In this document: positions 25,568 to 33,896 of the stretch, piece after piece
Position numbering within the stretch: position 1 is the stretch's first letter
How the letters are laid out: every line of letters starts with the position of its first letter
Notes under the pieces: generated by a model
The model's input: the letters and a program-made list of their open reading frames with translations, nothing else
Database searches by the model: none
Told to the model about the DNA's origin: nothing
Assembly (NCBI RefSeq): GCF_900106835.1
Contig: NZ_FNNR01000003.1
Coordinates: 565,281-629,280, forward strand
Origin: Arthrobacter sp. cf158
GTDB lineage: Bacteria; Actinomycetota; Actinomycetes; Actinomycetales; Micrococcaceae
Reading direction: 5' to 3'
Length of the DNA stretch: 64,000 nucleotides
Translations under genes and position numbers: made by a program

Positions 25568-26737
25568 ATGACCCTTGAACCAACCACCGCCATCGCAGCG
25601 TTCCAGCCTTCCGAGGCCGTGCTGCGGGTCCAGCGCACGTCCTTGCGCGTCCAGCAGCCCCAGTCCAAAGGCGACCTTGTGTCCCTGGCCATGGGCGAGC
25701 CGGACTTCGACACCCCCGAACAGGTCCGCGCCGCAGCTGCCCGCGCCCTGGAAGAAGGGCACACCCATTACTCGCCATTGCTCGGCGAGCTGGTGCTTCG
25801 CGAGGAGCTGGCTGCCCGTATCGGCCAGCTCCTCGGCGAAGTGGCCAGCCCCAGCGACGTCCTGATCACCCAGGGCGGAACCGCAGGCCTTTCCGCCGCG
25901 ATCCTCGGCATCGTGAACCCGGGAGACAAGGTGGTCATCCCGGACCCCACCTACTCCCTGTACGCGGACTTGGTCAGCATGGCCGGCGGAACCGTCGTGC
26001 CTGTTCCACTCGCTGAGGACCTTCACTGGGACCTTGAAGCCCTGGCCGCAGCACTTGAAGGGGCCAAGATGTTCGTCTTCTGCAACCCTTCCAACCCCAC
26101 CGGCATCGTCCACTCCCGCCAGGAGCTGGAAGTTTTGGCGGACATGGTGGCCCGTACGGACACCCTGGTTCTGTCCGACGAGGCCTACAGCGATCTCGTT
26201 TACACGCCTGAACCCTTTACTTCCGCTTTGGAAATACCGGGCCTGGTGGGCAGGACCATCTACTGCCAGACATTCTCCAAGAGCTATGCCATGACGGGCT
26301 GGCGAGTCGGCTACCTCTGGGGCCCCTCGGATGTCATCGCATCTGCCGCGCGCGTCCACAACACCTTCAACGGTTCAATGAACACCGCCGTCCAGCTGGC
26401 TGCCCTGACGGCGCTCAAAACCTGCGGCCCCGACATCGAGCGCATGCATGCTTCTTACGCGGTGCGCCGCGAACTGATGTTTGAGGGCCTCAGCAGGATT
26501 CCGGGACTCACGGTCAGCTCCCCTGAAGGGGCGTTCTACCTCTTCCCGAAGTACGACGTCGACATGCCGGCAGCGCAGATGGTGACGCACCTGCGCGAGT
26601 TCGGCGTAGCAGTGCGCCCGGGCAGCGAGTTTGGTCGGAACGGTGAGCATCACCTGCGTCTGTCCTACGCTGCCAGTGCGGAGGCGATTTCGCTCGGCGT
26701 CGAGCGCATCGCCACGGGACTTGCGGCACTCAAGTAG
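25568..26737 (+). CDS. Class I/II PLP-dependent aminotransferase
   Basis: The 389-residue aspartate-aminotransferase-type enzyme has SLAMGEPDFDTPE (~39-51), HTHYSPLLGELVLRE, the GGTAGLSAAI PLP-phosphate region, CNPSNPTG, SDEAYSDLVY and the PLP Lys in FSKSYAMTGWRVGY. It transfers amino groups between an amino acid and 2-oxoglutarate or pyruvate. ATG 25568 has AGGA upstream; the frame is open to 25499 but the extra residues are not family-like. Lies 65 bp after the SDR and 5 bp before the first TetR gene. Confidence 0.9.
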   Translation: MTLEPTTAIAAFQPSEAVLRVQRTSLRVQQPQSKGDLVSLAMGEPDFDTPEQVRAAAARALEEGHTHYSPLLGELVLREELAARIGQLLGEVASPSDVLITQGGTAGLSAAILGIVNPGDKVVIPDPTYSLYADLVSMAGGTVVPVPLAEDLHWDLEALAAALEGAKMFVFCNPSNPTGIVHSRQELEVLADMVARTDTLVLSDEAYSDLVYTPEPFTSALEIPGLVGRTIYCQTFSKSYAMTGWRVGYLWGPSDVIASAARVHNTFNGSMNTAVQLAALTALKTCGPDIERMHASYAVRRELMFEGLSRIPGLTVSSPEGAFYLFPKYDVDMPAAQMVTHLREFGVAVRPGSEFGRNGEHHLRLSYAASAEAISLGVERIATGLAALK

Positions 26738-26742
26738 GCACC

Positions 26743-27345
26743 ATGACTGTTCTCGACCCACCGGCCGGGCTGCGCATCGACATGCAGCGGAACCGGAAGC
26801 TTTTGGTGGACGCGGCCGGCCGGCTCTTCGGAGCCGGCCGTTCGGCTACCATGTCCGAAATCGCTGCTGAAGCCGGCATCTCGACAGCTACCGCCTACCG
26901 CCACTTCGCCTCTGTTGACGACGTGCTTGCCGCCTACCGCTTTGAAGTGGGCCGGGAGCTCTTGGAGTTCAGCCGCGCTGCAGAGGCGGAAGGGCTGGAG
27001 CTGTTGAAGGCTGTCTGCCACAAATGGGTTCGTTTGGTGGTCCAGCACGGGGCATCCATGGTCCACACGCGCTCAGCGGAAGGCTACCTCGCGCGGGTCA
27101 GGGCAGGCGCCTACTACCTGACAGTACAAGCTGAAGCATTGGAACGTCCTTTGGAGGAGGCCTCCCGGGCCTTGGAAATCCAGCATCCGGGCGATGAAGC
27201 ACTTTTCCTTTGGAACGGCTTCTTCGACCCCCGGGAAATCTACGATCTCATCGGGAGCCTGGAACTCACTACGGAGCAAGTGTCCGCGCGACTGGTCAGG
27301 ACTTTCACCGCCGCCCTCACGGGTTGGTCGGCTTCCAGGACCTAA
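26743..27345 (+). CDS. TetR family regulator, first of a tandem pair
   Basis: The 200-residue protein has a TetR HTH (~15-60: NRKLLVDAAGRLFG ... MSEIAAEAGISTATAYRHFASVDDVLAAYRF). It is strongly similar over its full length to the next gene: ISTATAYRHFASV, EGYLAR, GAYYLTVQA, ALERPL and FDPREI are shared, so the two arose by tandem duplication. Starts 5 bp after the aminotransferase stop, hence in the same transcript. One or both are the best candidates to bind the TGAGAA-N4-TTCTCA pairs of the region; this is inferred from position only. Confidence 0.87.
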   Translation: MTVLDPPAGLRIDMQRNRKLLVDAAGRLFGAGRSATMSEIAAEAGISTATAYRHFASVDDVLAAYRFEVGRELLEFSRAAEAEGLELLKAVCHKWVRLVVQHGASMVHTRSAEGYLARVRAGAYYLTVQAEALERPLEEASRALEIQHPGDEALFLWNGFFDPREIYDLIGSLELTTEQVSARLVRTFTAALTGWSASRT

Positions 27346-27375
27346 GCTATGAGTTGACGAAAGGGCACCCAATCA

Positions 27376-27963
27376 ATGCGTAGTGACACACAGCGCAACC
27401 GCAGGCAACTGGTCAAGGCAGCAGGACAGCTTTTCGCGTCCCGTCGCGGAACCATCAGCATGACCGATGTTGCCAAGCACGCGGAAATCTCAACTGCCAC
27501 CGCCTACCGGCATTTCGCTTCAGTCGAGGACATCCTGGCAGAATACCGGTTTGGCGTCGGCGAGAAGCTGCGCGACTACAGCCTGAAGCAGCAGGAGATG
27601 TCCGGCGTCGAGCTGCTGACGGCGGTCAGCCGCAAGTGGGTTGACCTGGTCACCCGTCATGGCGGAGCCATGCTCTACACCCGTTCCGGCGAGGGATACC
27701 TTGCCAGGCTCCGTACTGGCGCCTATTACCTGACGGTTCAGGCGGATGCTTTGGAGCGACCCCTGCGCGAGGCTGTTGAGGAATTGGGGCTGCCGCCCAT
27801 CGGAGACGAAGCAATGTTCCTCTGGAACATCCTCTTTGATCCACGCGAAATTTTGGACCTCATCAACACTGTCGGCCTGACCAAGGACCACGTCACCGCC
27901 AGGCTCATCTCCGCCCTCAAGGGCGCACTGAGAGGCTGGAGCGAGGACCGCGAGCACGCCTAG
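27376..27963 (+). CDS. TetR family regulator, second of a tandem pair
   Basis: The 195-residue paralogue of the preceding gene has an HTH at about 10-55 (NRRQLVKAAGQLFA ... MTDVAKHAEISTATAYRHFASVEDILAEYRF). The ligand-domain core is kept (GAYYLTVQADALERPLREA, MFLWNILFDPREI), while loops differ, so effectors may differ. AAAGGG lies 10 bases before ATG 27376. It is the last gene of the SDR operon and converges on the small-protein operon at 27973-28660. The two regulators could form heterodimers or compete at the paired sites. Confidence 0.87.
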   Translation: MRSDTQRNRRQLVKAAGQLFASRRGTISMTDVAKHAEISTATAYRHFASVEDILAEYRFGVGEKLRDYSLKQQEMSGVELLTAVSRKWVDLVTRHGGAMLYTRSGEGYLARLRTGAYYLTVQADALERPLREAVEELGLPPIGDEAMFLWNILFDPREILDLINTVGLTKDHVTARLISALKGALRGWSEDREHA

Positions 27964-27972
27964 TCCGGCGCT

Positions 27973-28455
27973 TTATTGAACGGCCCCCGGCCGCATGAGT
28001 TCACGGATCCGCTCGGCCGGGAGTGCAGTCAGGGCTGCGATCCGGAAGATGTCCATCCGGCCTGATTCCAGCCCCTCCAGGATGTCGCACCGGAGTTTCT
28101 GCGCAGTCTGCTCTTTGTCTTCCAACGCAGCATCCAGTTGGCGGACCACCGTGAACAACCGCGTGAGGTGCCAATCACGCCGAACTCCCGAAAAGTGCAG
28201 GTCCTGGTAGGCGCCAGCGAGCCGCTTTACATCCGCCGCCCTGATCCCCACCACAGTGGAAATCGCAGATAAGGACACTTTGTCCGCCAACGCAGCCGCA
28301 ATTGCCTCATTCCGCTGGCTCAGCAGTGTACGTACATGGCTATCGATGCGCGCCCGCGTCACCCGGGACTCCGAAAGGCGCAATTCCACGCGGTTCAAAC
28401 GGGGCGTGGCAGGCGTTGCGCGGCGACGCGGCCGCGCTTCAGCTATGTAGGTCAC
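27973..28455 (-). CDS. Hypothetical protein with helix-turn-helix-like segments
   Basis: A 160-residue basic-to-neutral helical protein that I do not recognise. Two stretches look like HTHs: AIAAALADKVSLSAISTVVG (~51-70), which would let the protein probe DNA like a sigma or MarR helix, and FRIAALTALPAERIRELM near the C-terminus. A heptad-like helix (DAALEDKEQTAQKLRCDILE) lies between them. GTG 28455 lies inside the upstream 73-residue gene (17-bp overlap), so translation is likely coupled, and both stand under the palindrome pair at 28722. Confidence 0.6.
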   Translation of the reverse strand: MTYIAEARPRRRATPATPRLNRVELRLSESRVTRARIDSHVRTLLSQRNEAIAAALADKVSLSAISTVVGIRAADVKRLAGAYQDLHFSGVRRDWHLTRLFTVVRQLDAALEDKEQTAQKLRCDILEGLESGRMDIFRIAALTALPAERIRELMRPGAVQ

Positions 28456-28660
28456 GACGGGTAAGGCCTTGGACCAGTTGCCAGTCGACGGCCAAGTCGC
28501 CGCGCGCGGGCATAATGCTGCCTTCCAGGAGCTGCATGCTTTTCCCTACATCCCCCTCAGGGGCCCACATTCCACTGATCGGGCAATGGCTTCCCGTGCC
28601 GGCCGTGAGTCGGTTTCGACCGGAACGGTCTGATTCTGGCTGTCCAACGATGCGCAACAT
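28439..28660 (-). CDS. Small CPxSG-motif protein of unknown function
   Basis: A 73-residue protein starting MLRIVGQPES. Its middle reads AGTGSHCPISGMW then an LLEGSIMPA segment and an aromatic W, resembling a recurring small-domain pattern (aGexCPxSGxW ... GxxMPxxxG ... W) seen in uncharacterised bacterial proteins, sometimes beside toxins as immunity-type domains; I recall this pattern rather than a named family. GGAGG lies 6 bases before ATG 28660, a strong sign that it is real. It is too short to be noticed easily and is first in a two-gene operon regulated by the 28722-28755 palindromes. Confidence 0.6.
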   Translation of the reverse strand: MLRIVGQPESDRSGRNRLTAGTGSHCPISGMWAPEGDVGKSMQLLEGSIMPARGDLAVDWQLVQGLTRRDLHS

Positions 28661-28721
28661 TACTTGCCTCCGGCGTTGTTCTGGTTCTTGCCTTAAGCCT
28701 ATGGTCCAGCTCACTTAAAAG

Positions 28722-28755
28722 CAAGAAAAGTTTCTCATTTGATTAAGTAATCTCA
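28722..28755. promoter_or_regulatory. Paired 16-bp palindromes before small-protein operon
   Basis: CAAGAAAAGTTTCTCA (28722-28737) and TGATTAAGTAATCTCA (28740-28755), 18 bp apart. They lie 62 bp upstream of the 73-residue gene and directly after the stop of the CoiA-like gene. Confidence 0.65.
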
Positions 28756-28758
28756 GCA

Positions 28759-28992
28759 TCATTGGAGATATCTGAAGACGCCCCACGCTTCCTTCAGAAG
28801 CTCGCAGCCATCCTTGTGCTTGGCCCCAAATGCCGGCGTCTTCTTTCGTGACGGAGCGCGGAAGAACGCCGGCGAGCCGCAGCCCAGGCACACGAGCCCC
28901 CGCTGGCTGCTCTTGCGCCAGGAGGGGTCACGCTCACTGAACTCACGGGCGTGCCAGTCCCGCCCATCCGTTGTGCTCAGCGCCCATTTCAC
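28759..28992 (-). CDS. Small CoiA-like zinc-finger protein
   Basis: A 77-residue protein with CLGCGSPAFFR (CxxC pair), a following basic RKKTPAFGAKH stretch and HKDGC, the Cys/His pattern seen in the N-terminal domain of competence protein CoiA and related nuclease-associated zinc ribbons. The nuclease domain itself is absent. GTG 28992 overlaps the glutamate dehydrogenase stop by 4 bp (GTGA), so it is translationally coupled to that gene. Function unknown; a metal-binding accessory is all that can be said. Confidence 0.6.
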   Translation of the reverse strand: MKWALSTTDGRDWHAREFSERDPSWRKSSQRGLVCLGCGSPAFFRAPSRKKTPAFGAKHKDGCELLKEAWGVFRYLQ

Positions 28993-31900
28993 GCCTGGGC
29001 GGCCTTTCTTAGGGTGCCCAGATAGGCAGAAAGTGCTTCAAAGCTGCCCGACGGCGCCGAGTCAACCAACCGCTCCGATTCGTCAAGACGGGCGTGGTGC
29101 AGTTGCTCCCACGCGGCAACGCGATCGGCGCCGGGCGTTTCGTCGCCGAGGCCCAGGACGGCGACCGTCAGTTCAGGCACGACGGCGGACGCATCGTCCC
29201 GTAGCGACGCCCGGGCCATGGCCTGCCACTTGGTGGACCGTGGCAGGTCATCCACCTTGGCCAGGAGGGATTCAATGCCGAAGCGGTCCCGCACCGCAAA
29301 ATAGGTAGGCGCTATGTCCTCCAGGCGTCTTCCGGTCAGCTGTTGCACCCGGGCTATGTCCAACAGGGTGAATGCCTCACGAAGCTCCGCCCACGTACGC
29401 GCCACGTCGTCCGGCAAACCCCACTCAAGGGCCGACGACAGGAGAGCCGCGACGTCATTCCTGTCCGATCCAACAAGCATCTCCGGCACGCGACTCCGGA
29501 GCTTCTGCACCACCGGGCGGTACAGCTTCAGGCAATCCTCAATGGGCAGTTGGTGGTCGTACTGGATGAACCAGCGCATGGCCCGGTCCAGGACGCGCCT
29601 GACGTCCAGGTAGATCCGGCTCCACTTCTCGGCCGGCAGGTCCGCGCAGGCATGCACCAGCCCAAGGGACAGATCGCTCAGGCCAAAGAGCTCACTGGCG
29701 ATGACGAACGACTTGACTGCCAATGCCTCGTCCGCGGACGTTTCCTCCATGAGTCTGAAGATCGAGGTCACGCCACCAATGTTGATGGCATCGTTGGCGA
29801 GCACTGTGGCGATGATGTCATCACGCAGGGGATGACGCTCAACCCCCTGCCCCAGCTTGGCCACGACGGGGCTGGGGAAATATCCCTTCAGGAACTTGGC
29901 GAGGAAAGGGTCCTTGAGCAGTGGAGCGCTCCGAATGCTGCTCGCCAAGGTGTTCTTGGCGTAAGCGGCCAGGACGGACAATTCCGGCGAAGTGAGTCCC
30001 TTGCCACGGGAGATCCGTTCTTCCAAGGTCCGCGTGCTGGGCAGGAATTCCAGCTCGCGGTCCAGTTCACCGCGCCCCTCAAGGAACTGCATCAGCCGTT
30101 CATAGTTGGGGAACGACGCCGGCGGGAACCTTCTGTCGGTCAGGAGCAGCACGTTCTGGGCTACGTTGTCGGTCAGCACCAATTCTGCGATCTCGTCCGT
30201 GAGACCTGCCAGGAATGCGGTGCGCTCAGCAGCGGGAAGTATCCCTGCCCTGATGGACTGATCCACCAGGATTTTGATATTGACCTCGTGGTCGGAGCAG
30301 TCCACGCCCGCCGAGTTGTCGATTGCGTCCGTATTGATCAGAACACCTGACAACGCTGCTTCAACGCGACCCGCCTGGGTGAGACCAAGGTTGCCGCCTT
30401 CCACCACCACGCGGGCGCGGAGTTGGCTACCGTTGACCCGGATGGAGTCGTTGGCCCGGTCCCCGGCGTCGGCATGGCTTTCCGTGCTGGACTTGATGTA
30501 GGTTCCGATGCCGCCGTTGTAGAGCAGGTCGACCGGAGCTTTCAGGATTGCCTGCAGGAGGGCCGGCGGGCTCATTGATTTGATGGCCGGATCCAGGCCA
30601 AGTGCAGCGCGGGCCGCCGGATGGATTGGAATGGCGCGGGCTGTCCGCGGCCACACCCCGCCGCCGTCGCTGATTAATGAGGGGTTGTAGTCTGCCCAGC
30701 TGGAGCGCGGCAGCGCATAGAGCCTTTGACGTTCGGCGAAGGACGACGCCGCGTCCGGATCCGGGTCCAGGAAGATGTGCCGGTGGTCGAAGGCAGCGAG
30801 CAACTGCACGTGGCGCGACAACAGCATGCCATTGCCGAAGACATCACCGCTCATGTCGCCGATACCAGCAACCGTGAAGTCCGTGGCGCGGGGGTCGATT
30901 CCCAGCTCGCTGAAGTGAATCTTCGCCGACTCCCACGCACCGCGCGCCGTGATGCCCATCCGCTTGTGGTCATATCCAACGGAGCCTCCTGAAGCGAACG
31001 CATCTCCCAGCCAGTAGCCATAACTACCCGCCAACTCATTGGCAATGTCCGAGAAGGAGGCCGTCCCCTTGTCCGCCGCCACCACAAGGTAGGAATCGTC
31101 GCCGTCGTACCTCACCACGCGGGGCGGAGCGACAACCTGCGTCTGTCCGCCCACGAAGTGAATGTTGTCGGTGAGGTCGAGCAGGCCGCGGATGAAGGTC
31201 CGGTAGCACTCCTGCCCCTCGGCCAACTGCGCCGCACGGTCCCCCATGTCTGCCGCGAACTTGGCGAAGAAGCCGCCCTTGGCGCCGTCCGGAACAATCA
31301 CGGCGTTCTTGACCGACTGCGCTTTGACCAGCCCCAGGACTTCGGTGCGGAAATCCTCCTGCCGGTCCGACCAGCGCAGTCCGCCGCGGGCCCTCAGCCC
31401 AAAACGAAGGTGGACGCCTTCCACTCGCGGGGAGTAGACCCAGATCTCATGTGCCGGTCGCGGGCTGGGCAGCGTGGCGATACTTGTGGGATCGAATTTG
31501 AGACTGATGTGCGCTTTGCCCTGGTAGAAGTTGGTGCGGACCGTCGACTTGACCAGTGAGGCCAGAGCCTCGAGTACGAACGCCGCATCCAGGGTGGCCA
31601 CGTTGTCCATGGCTTCGGCGACGGCTGCTTGGGCTGCAACCACGGCGTCTGCACGGTCGCCCACATGATCGGGGTCGAACTTCGTGGCGAAGAAACCAAC
31701 CAGCGACTTCGCCGCCTCCGGGTGCGACTGCAACGTCGAAGCCACAAACTCAAAGGAATGCGACGTCCCGAGCTGCCGGAGGTATTTCACATAACTGCGC
31801 AACAACGCCACGGTGCGCCACTGGAATCCCTGCTGCAGGACCAAGGTGTTGAGCTGGTCCGATTCGGTTTCCCCGCCCAGCACGGCGCGGAACGTTCCCG

Positions 31901-33692
31901 GCACCAGATCCCACGCTTCGGACGAATAAACATCCGCGGGCCTGGCCACCAGGAGGTCATACAGGTAGAAAACCAGGCCGTCGGAATCAACGATTTCGTG
32001 TGGACGTTCTTCCAGCACCTCCAGACCCAGATGCTCGAAGTACGGCAGGATGCGGCTGAGGCTCTCAGGACGGCGAAGATAGAGGCGAATGCGTCCAGGC
32101 GAGCCTGTCGATGCGTCAGTGACGGGGTCAACATAAAGTCGTGCCGCCGTCGTGCTTTCATCCACGCCGAGTTCATGGAACCGTTCAATGTCCTGACTGG
32201 CCTCTTCCACGCTGTACCGGACCTGGTATTCCGGCGGGAACGCCTCGCCCCATCGCTTGGCGAGGACTTCCGCTTCGGCTGCGGAACGACTTGACCTCAG
32301 GGCATCTTGGACGCCTTCCGCCCATGACCTCACCGCCCTGTTGACCCGTCCCGCGATCACGGCTTCATCAATCCCGTTTGTGCCGTCCGACGACGTCCAC
32401 ACCGTAAAGAAGATGCGTGCCAGGGCCGACGAACTGACGCGGGCCTCGTGCTCGACGTCAACGGCGCCGAAGGCTGCGCGCAGTTCATGCTCAATCCGAA
32501 CGCGAACCGACGTGTTGTATCGGTCCCGCGGCAAGTAGACGAGTACCGTCACGAACCTGCCGTAGTTATCACGGCGCAGGAACACTCGTGAATGCCGGCG
32601 CTCTTGCATCCGCATAATGCTGCCCGCAATATTGAACAGCTCTTCAACGCCGATCTGGAACAGTTCGTCGCGTGGATAAGTTTCCAGGATGGCCATGAGC
32701 TGTCGCCCCGAATGGCTGGACGGGTTCAGGCCACTGCGAGTCATGACCCCGCTGATGGTTTCCGCAACTACGGGGATATTGTCCAGAGGACCGTTGTAGA
32801 CGCTGGAGGTGAAGAGACCGAGGAAGCGGTGCTCGCCAATCACCTCGCCCGCGACGTTGAACTTCTTGACGCCGATGTAGTCCAAGTGTGAGTCGCGATG
32901 GACCGTAGAACGGGAGCGGGCCTTGGTGACGACGGCGGCACTCGGCTCCCGAGCCGAGTCACGGGCGGCGCCGGTCAGGACGCGCGGGAGCTCAGCACCA
33001 GCGACGCCGGGGTTCTGGAGGATACCGAGCCCTGTTCCCGCAATGGCCACCAAGCGATCCTCCGATTCACCTCTTTCCAAGGCGTACTCCCTGTAGCCGA
33101 TAAAGACGAAATGATTGCTGCTGAGCCAGTCCAGGAGGTTGCGGGTCTTGTCGTGGCTGGGGAGCCCGTTGGCTACCTCCCCCAGCTTGTTGCGCATGGA
33201 AACCCAGTCACCGATGGCTGCTTTAACATTTGCGAGGACGCGCCGGAGGGATTCCAGCAGGCTGGCTGATTCTTCCTCGGAGAGGAGGTCGCGCAGTTCC
33301 ACGGCGATCCACGATTCAGCCCGGCTCCCCGGCCTGGCTGAATCGGGGTGGATGTCCGTGATTGCACCGCCTGCGTTCCGAAGCACTGTAAACAGGGGAT
33401 GCACGACGAGTCGAATGCCCAAACGGCGTCGCGTCAGCTCAGCCAGGACAGAGTCCACTACGAAAGGGGAGTCGTCGCAAACGATACCCAGCACGGTGCT
33501 CGTCGAGTCCGGCAGCAGGCCTATCCACGCCTCCTGGCCCGCGCTCCTGACGGCGTTCAGGTGGGCAGCTGCGCGGGCCTCAAGCCGTCCAACGGCGTAT
33601 GGTTCCGCTTCCTCCGGCGTCAGTTCTGCGTAGTAGTGCGCCAGGAAGTATTCAGGCAGCGCGTGGATTTCCATGTCTTGTTCCGTGGACAC
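28989..33692 (-). CDS. NAD-specific glutamate dehydrogenase, large (180 kDa) class
   Basis: A 1567-residue enzyme of the giant NAD-GDH class (about 1600 residues) that converts glutamate to 2-oxoglutarate and ammonia. The N-terminal ~700 residues hold ACT-like regulatory parts (LPDSTSTVLGIVCDDSPFVVDSV; YLPRDRYNTSVRVRIE); the catalytic core includes RGGLRWSDRQEDFRTEVLGL, KGGFF, GIGDMSGDVFGNGMLLS and NLGLTQAGRVE; a long helical C-terminal region follows. GTG 33692 has GGGAG 6 bases upstream. A perfect single palindrome (33741-33756) lies 49 bp before it, joining it to the regional regulon, where it would consume glutamate made by ring opening or transamination. Confidence 0.95.
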   Translation of the reverse strand: MSTEQDMEIHALPEYFLAHYYAELTPEEAEPYAVGRLEARAAAHLNAVRSAGQEAWIGLLPDSTSTVLGIVCDDSPFVVDSVLAELTRRRLGIRLVVHPLFTVLRNAGGAITDIHPDSARPGSRAESWIAVELRDLLSEEESASLLESLRRVLANVKAAIGDWVSMRNKLGEVANGLPSHDKTRNLLDWLSSNHFVFIGYREYALERGESEDRLVAIAGTGLGILQNPGVAGAELPRVLTGAARDSAREPSAAVVTKARSRSTVHRDSHLDYIGVKKFNVAGEVIGEHRFLGLFTSSVYNGPLDNIPVVAETISGVMTRSGLNPSSHSGRQLMAILETYPRDELFQIGVEELFNIAGSIMRMQERRHSRVFLRRDNYGRFVTVLVYLPRDRYNTSVRVRIEHELRAAFGAVDVEHEARVSSSALARIFFTVWTSSDGTNGIDEAVIAGRVNRAVRSWAEGVQDALRSSRSAAEAEVLAKRWGEAFPPEYQVRYSVEEASQDIERFHELGVDESTTAARLYVDPVTDASTGSPGRIRLYLRRPESLSRILPYFEHLGLEVLEERPHEIVDSDGLVFYLYDLLVARPADVYSSEAWDLVPGTFRAVLGGETESDQLNTLVLQQGFQWRTVALLRSYVKYLRQLGTSHSFEFVASTLQSHPEAAKSLVGFFATKFDPDHVGDRADAVVAAQAAVAEAMDNVATLDAAFVLEALASLVKSTVRTNFYQGKAHISLKFDPTSIATLPSPRPAHEIWVYSPRVEGVHLRFGLRARGGLRWSDRQEDFRTEVLGLVKAQSVKNAVIVPDGAKGGFFAKFAADMGDRAAQLAEGQECYRTFIRGLLDLTDNIHFVGGQTQVVAPPRVVRYDGDDSYLVVAADKGTASFSDIANELAGSYGYWLGDAFASGGSVGYDHKRMGITARGAWESAKIHFSELGIDPRATDFTVAGIGDMSGDVFGNGMLLSRHVQLLAAFDHRHIFLDPDPDAASSFAERQRLYALPRSSWADYNPSLISDGGGVWPRTARAIPIHPAARAALGLDPAIKSMSPPALLQAILKAPVDLLYNGGIGTYIKSSTESHADAGDRANDSIRVNGSQLRARVVVEGGNLGLTQAGRVEAALSGVLINTDAIDNSAGVDCSDHEVNIKILVDQSIRAGILPAAERTAFLAGLTDEIAELVLTDNVAQNVLLLTDRRFPPASFPNYERLMQFLEGRGELDRELEFLPSTRTLEERISRGKGLTSPELSVLAAYAKNTLASSIRSAPLLKDPFLAKFLKGYFPSPVVAKLGQGVERHPLRDDIIATVLANDAINIGGVTSIFRLMEETSADEALAVKSFVIASELFGLSDLSLGLVHACADLPAEKWSRIYLDVRRVLDRAMRWFIQYDHQLPIEDCLKLYRPVVQKLRSRVPEMLVGSDRNDVAALLSSALEWGLPDDVARTWAELREAFTLLDIARVQQLTGRRLEDIAPTYFAVRDRFGIESLLAKVDDLPRSTKWQAMARASLRDDASAVVPELTVAVLGLGDETPGADRVAAWEQLHHARLDESERLVDSAPSGSFEALSAYLGTLRKAAQA

Positions 33693-33740
33693 GTCTTGCT
33701 CCCTTGTGGGTTCGTCTTGGGGTCGGCACTTCGAAAGATA

Positions 33741-33756
33741 TGAGAATCTTTTCTCA
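33741..33756. promoter_or_regulatory. Single perfect palindrome before glutamate dehydrogenase
   Basis: TGAGAATCTTTTCTCA is the best-matching copy of the regulon motif, with TGAGAA and TTCTCA arms exactly complementary. No partner 18 bp to either side is recognisable. Confidence 0.72.
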
Positions 33757-33809
33757 TATCAAACGCACCGTCAAGGCTTTTTCGAAGCCTTGACGGTGTC
33801 GCAGCAATT

Positions 33810-33843
33810 TGTGAAACTATTCTCACTTGTGAAGATAATCTCA
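33810..33843. promoter_or_regulatory. Paired palindromes before gluconokinase
   Basis: TGTGAAACTATTCTCA (33810-33825) and TGTGAAGATAATCTCA (33828-33843), 18 bp centre to centre, 53 bp before the gluconokinase start. In the shared divergent region they could also affect the glutamate dehydrogenase promoter. Confidence 0.68.
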
Positions 33844-33896
33844 CGTCTGTATAAGGCAGTGACGCCAGCCCGGCAGACCCCGAAAGGACCCTCAAC

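Noticed and set aside
25400..26359. 319-codon minus-strand frame opposite the aminotransferase
   Set aside because: It mirrors a clear PLP enzyme and shows histidine/glycine-rich composition of an antisense artefact.
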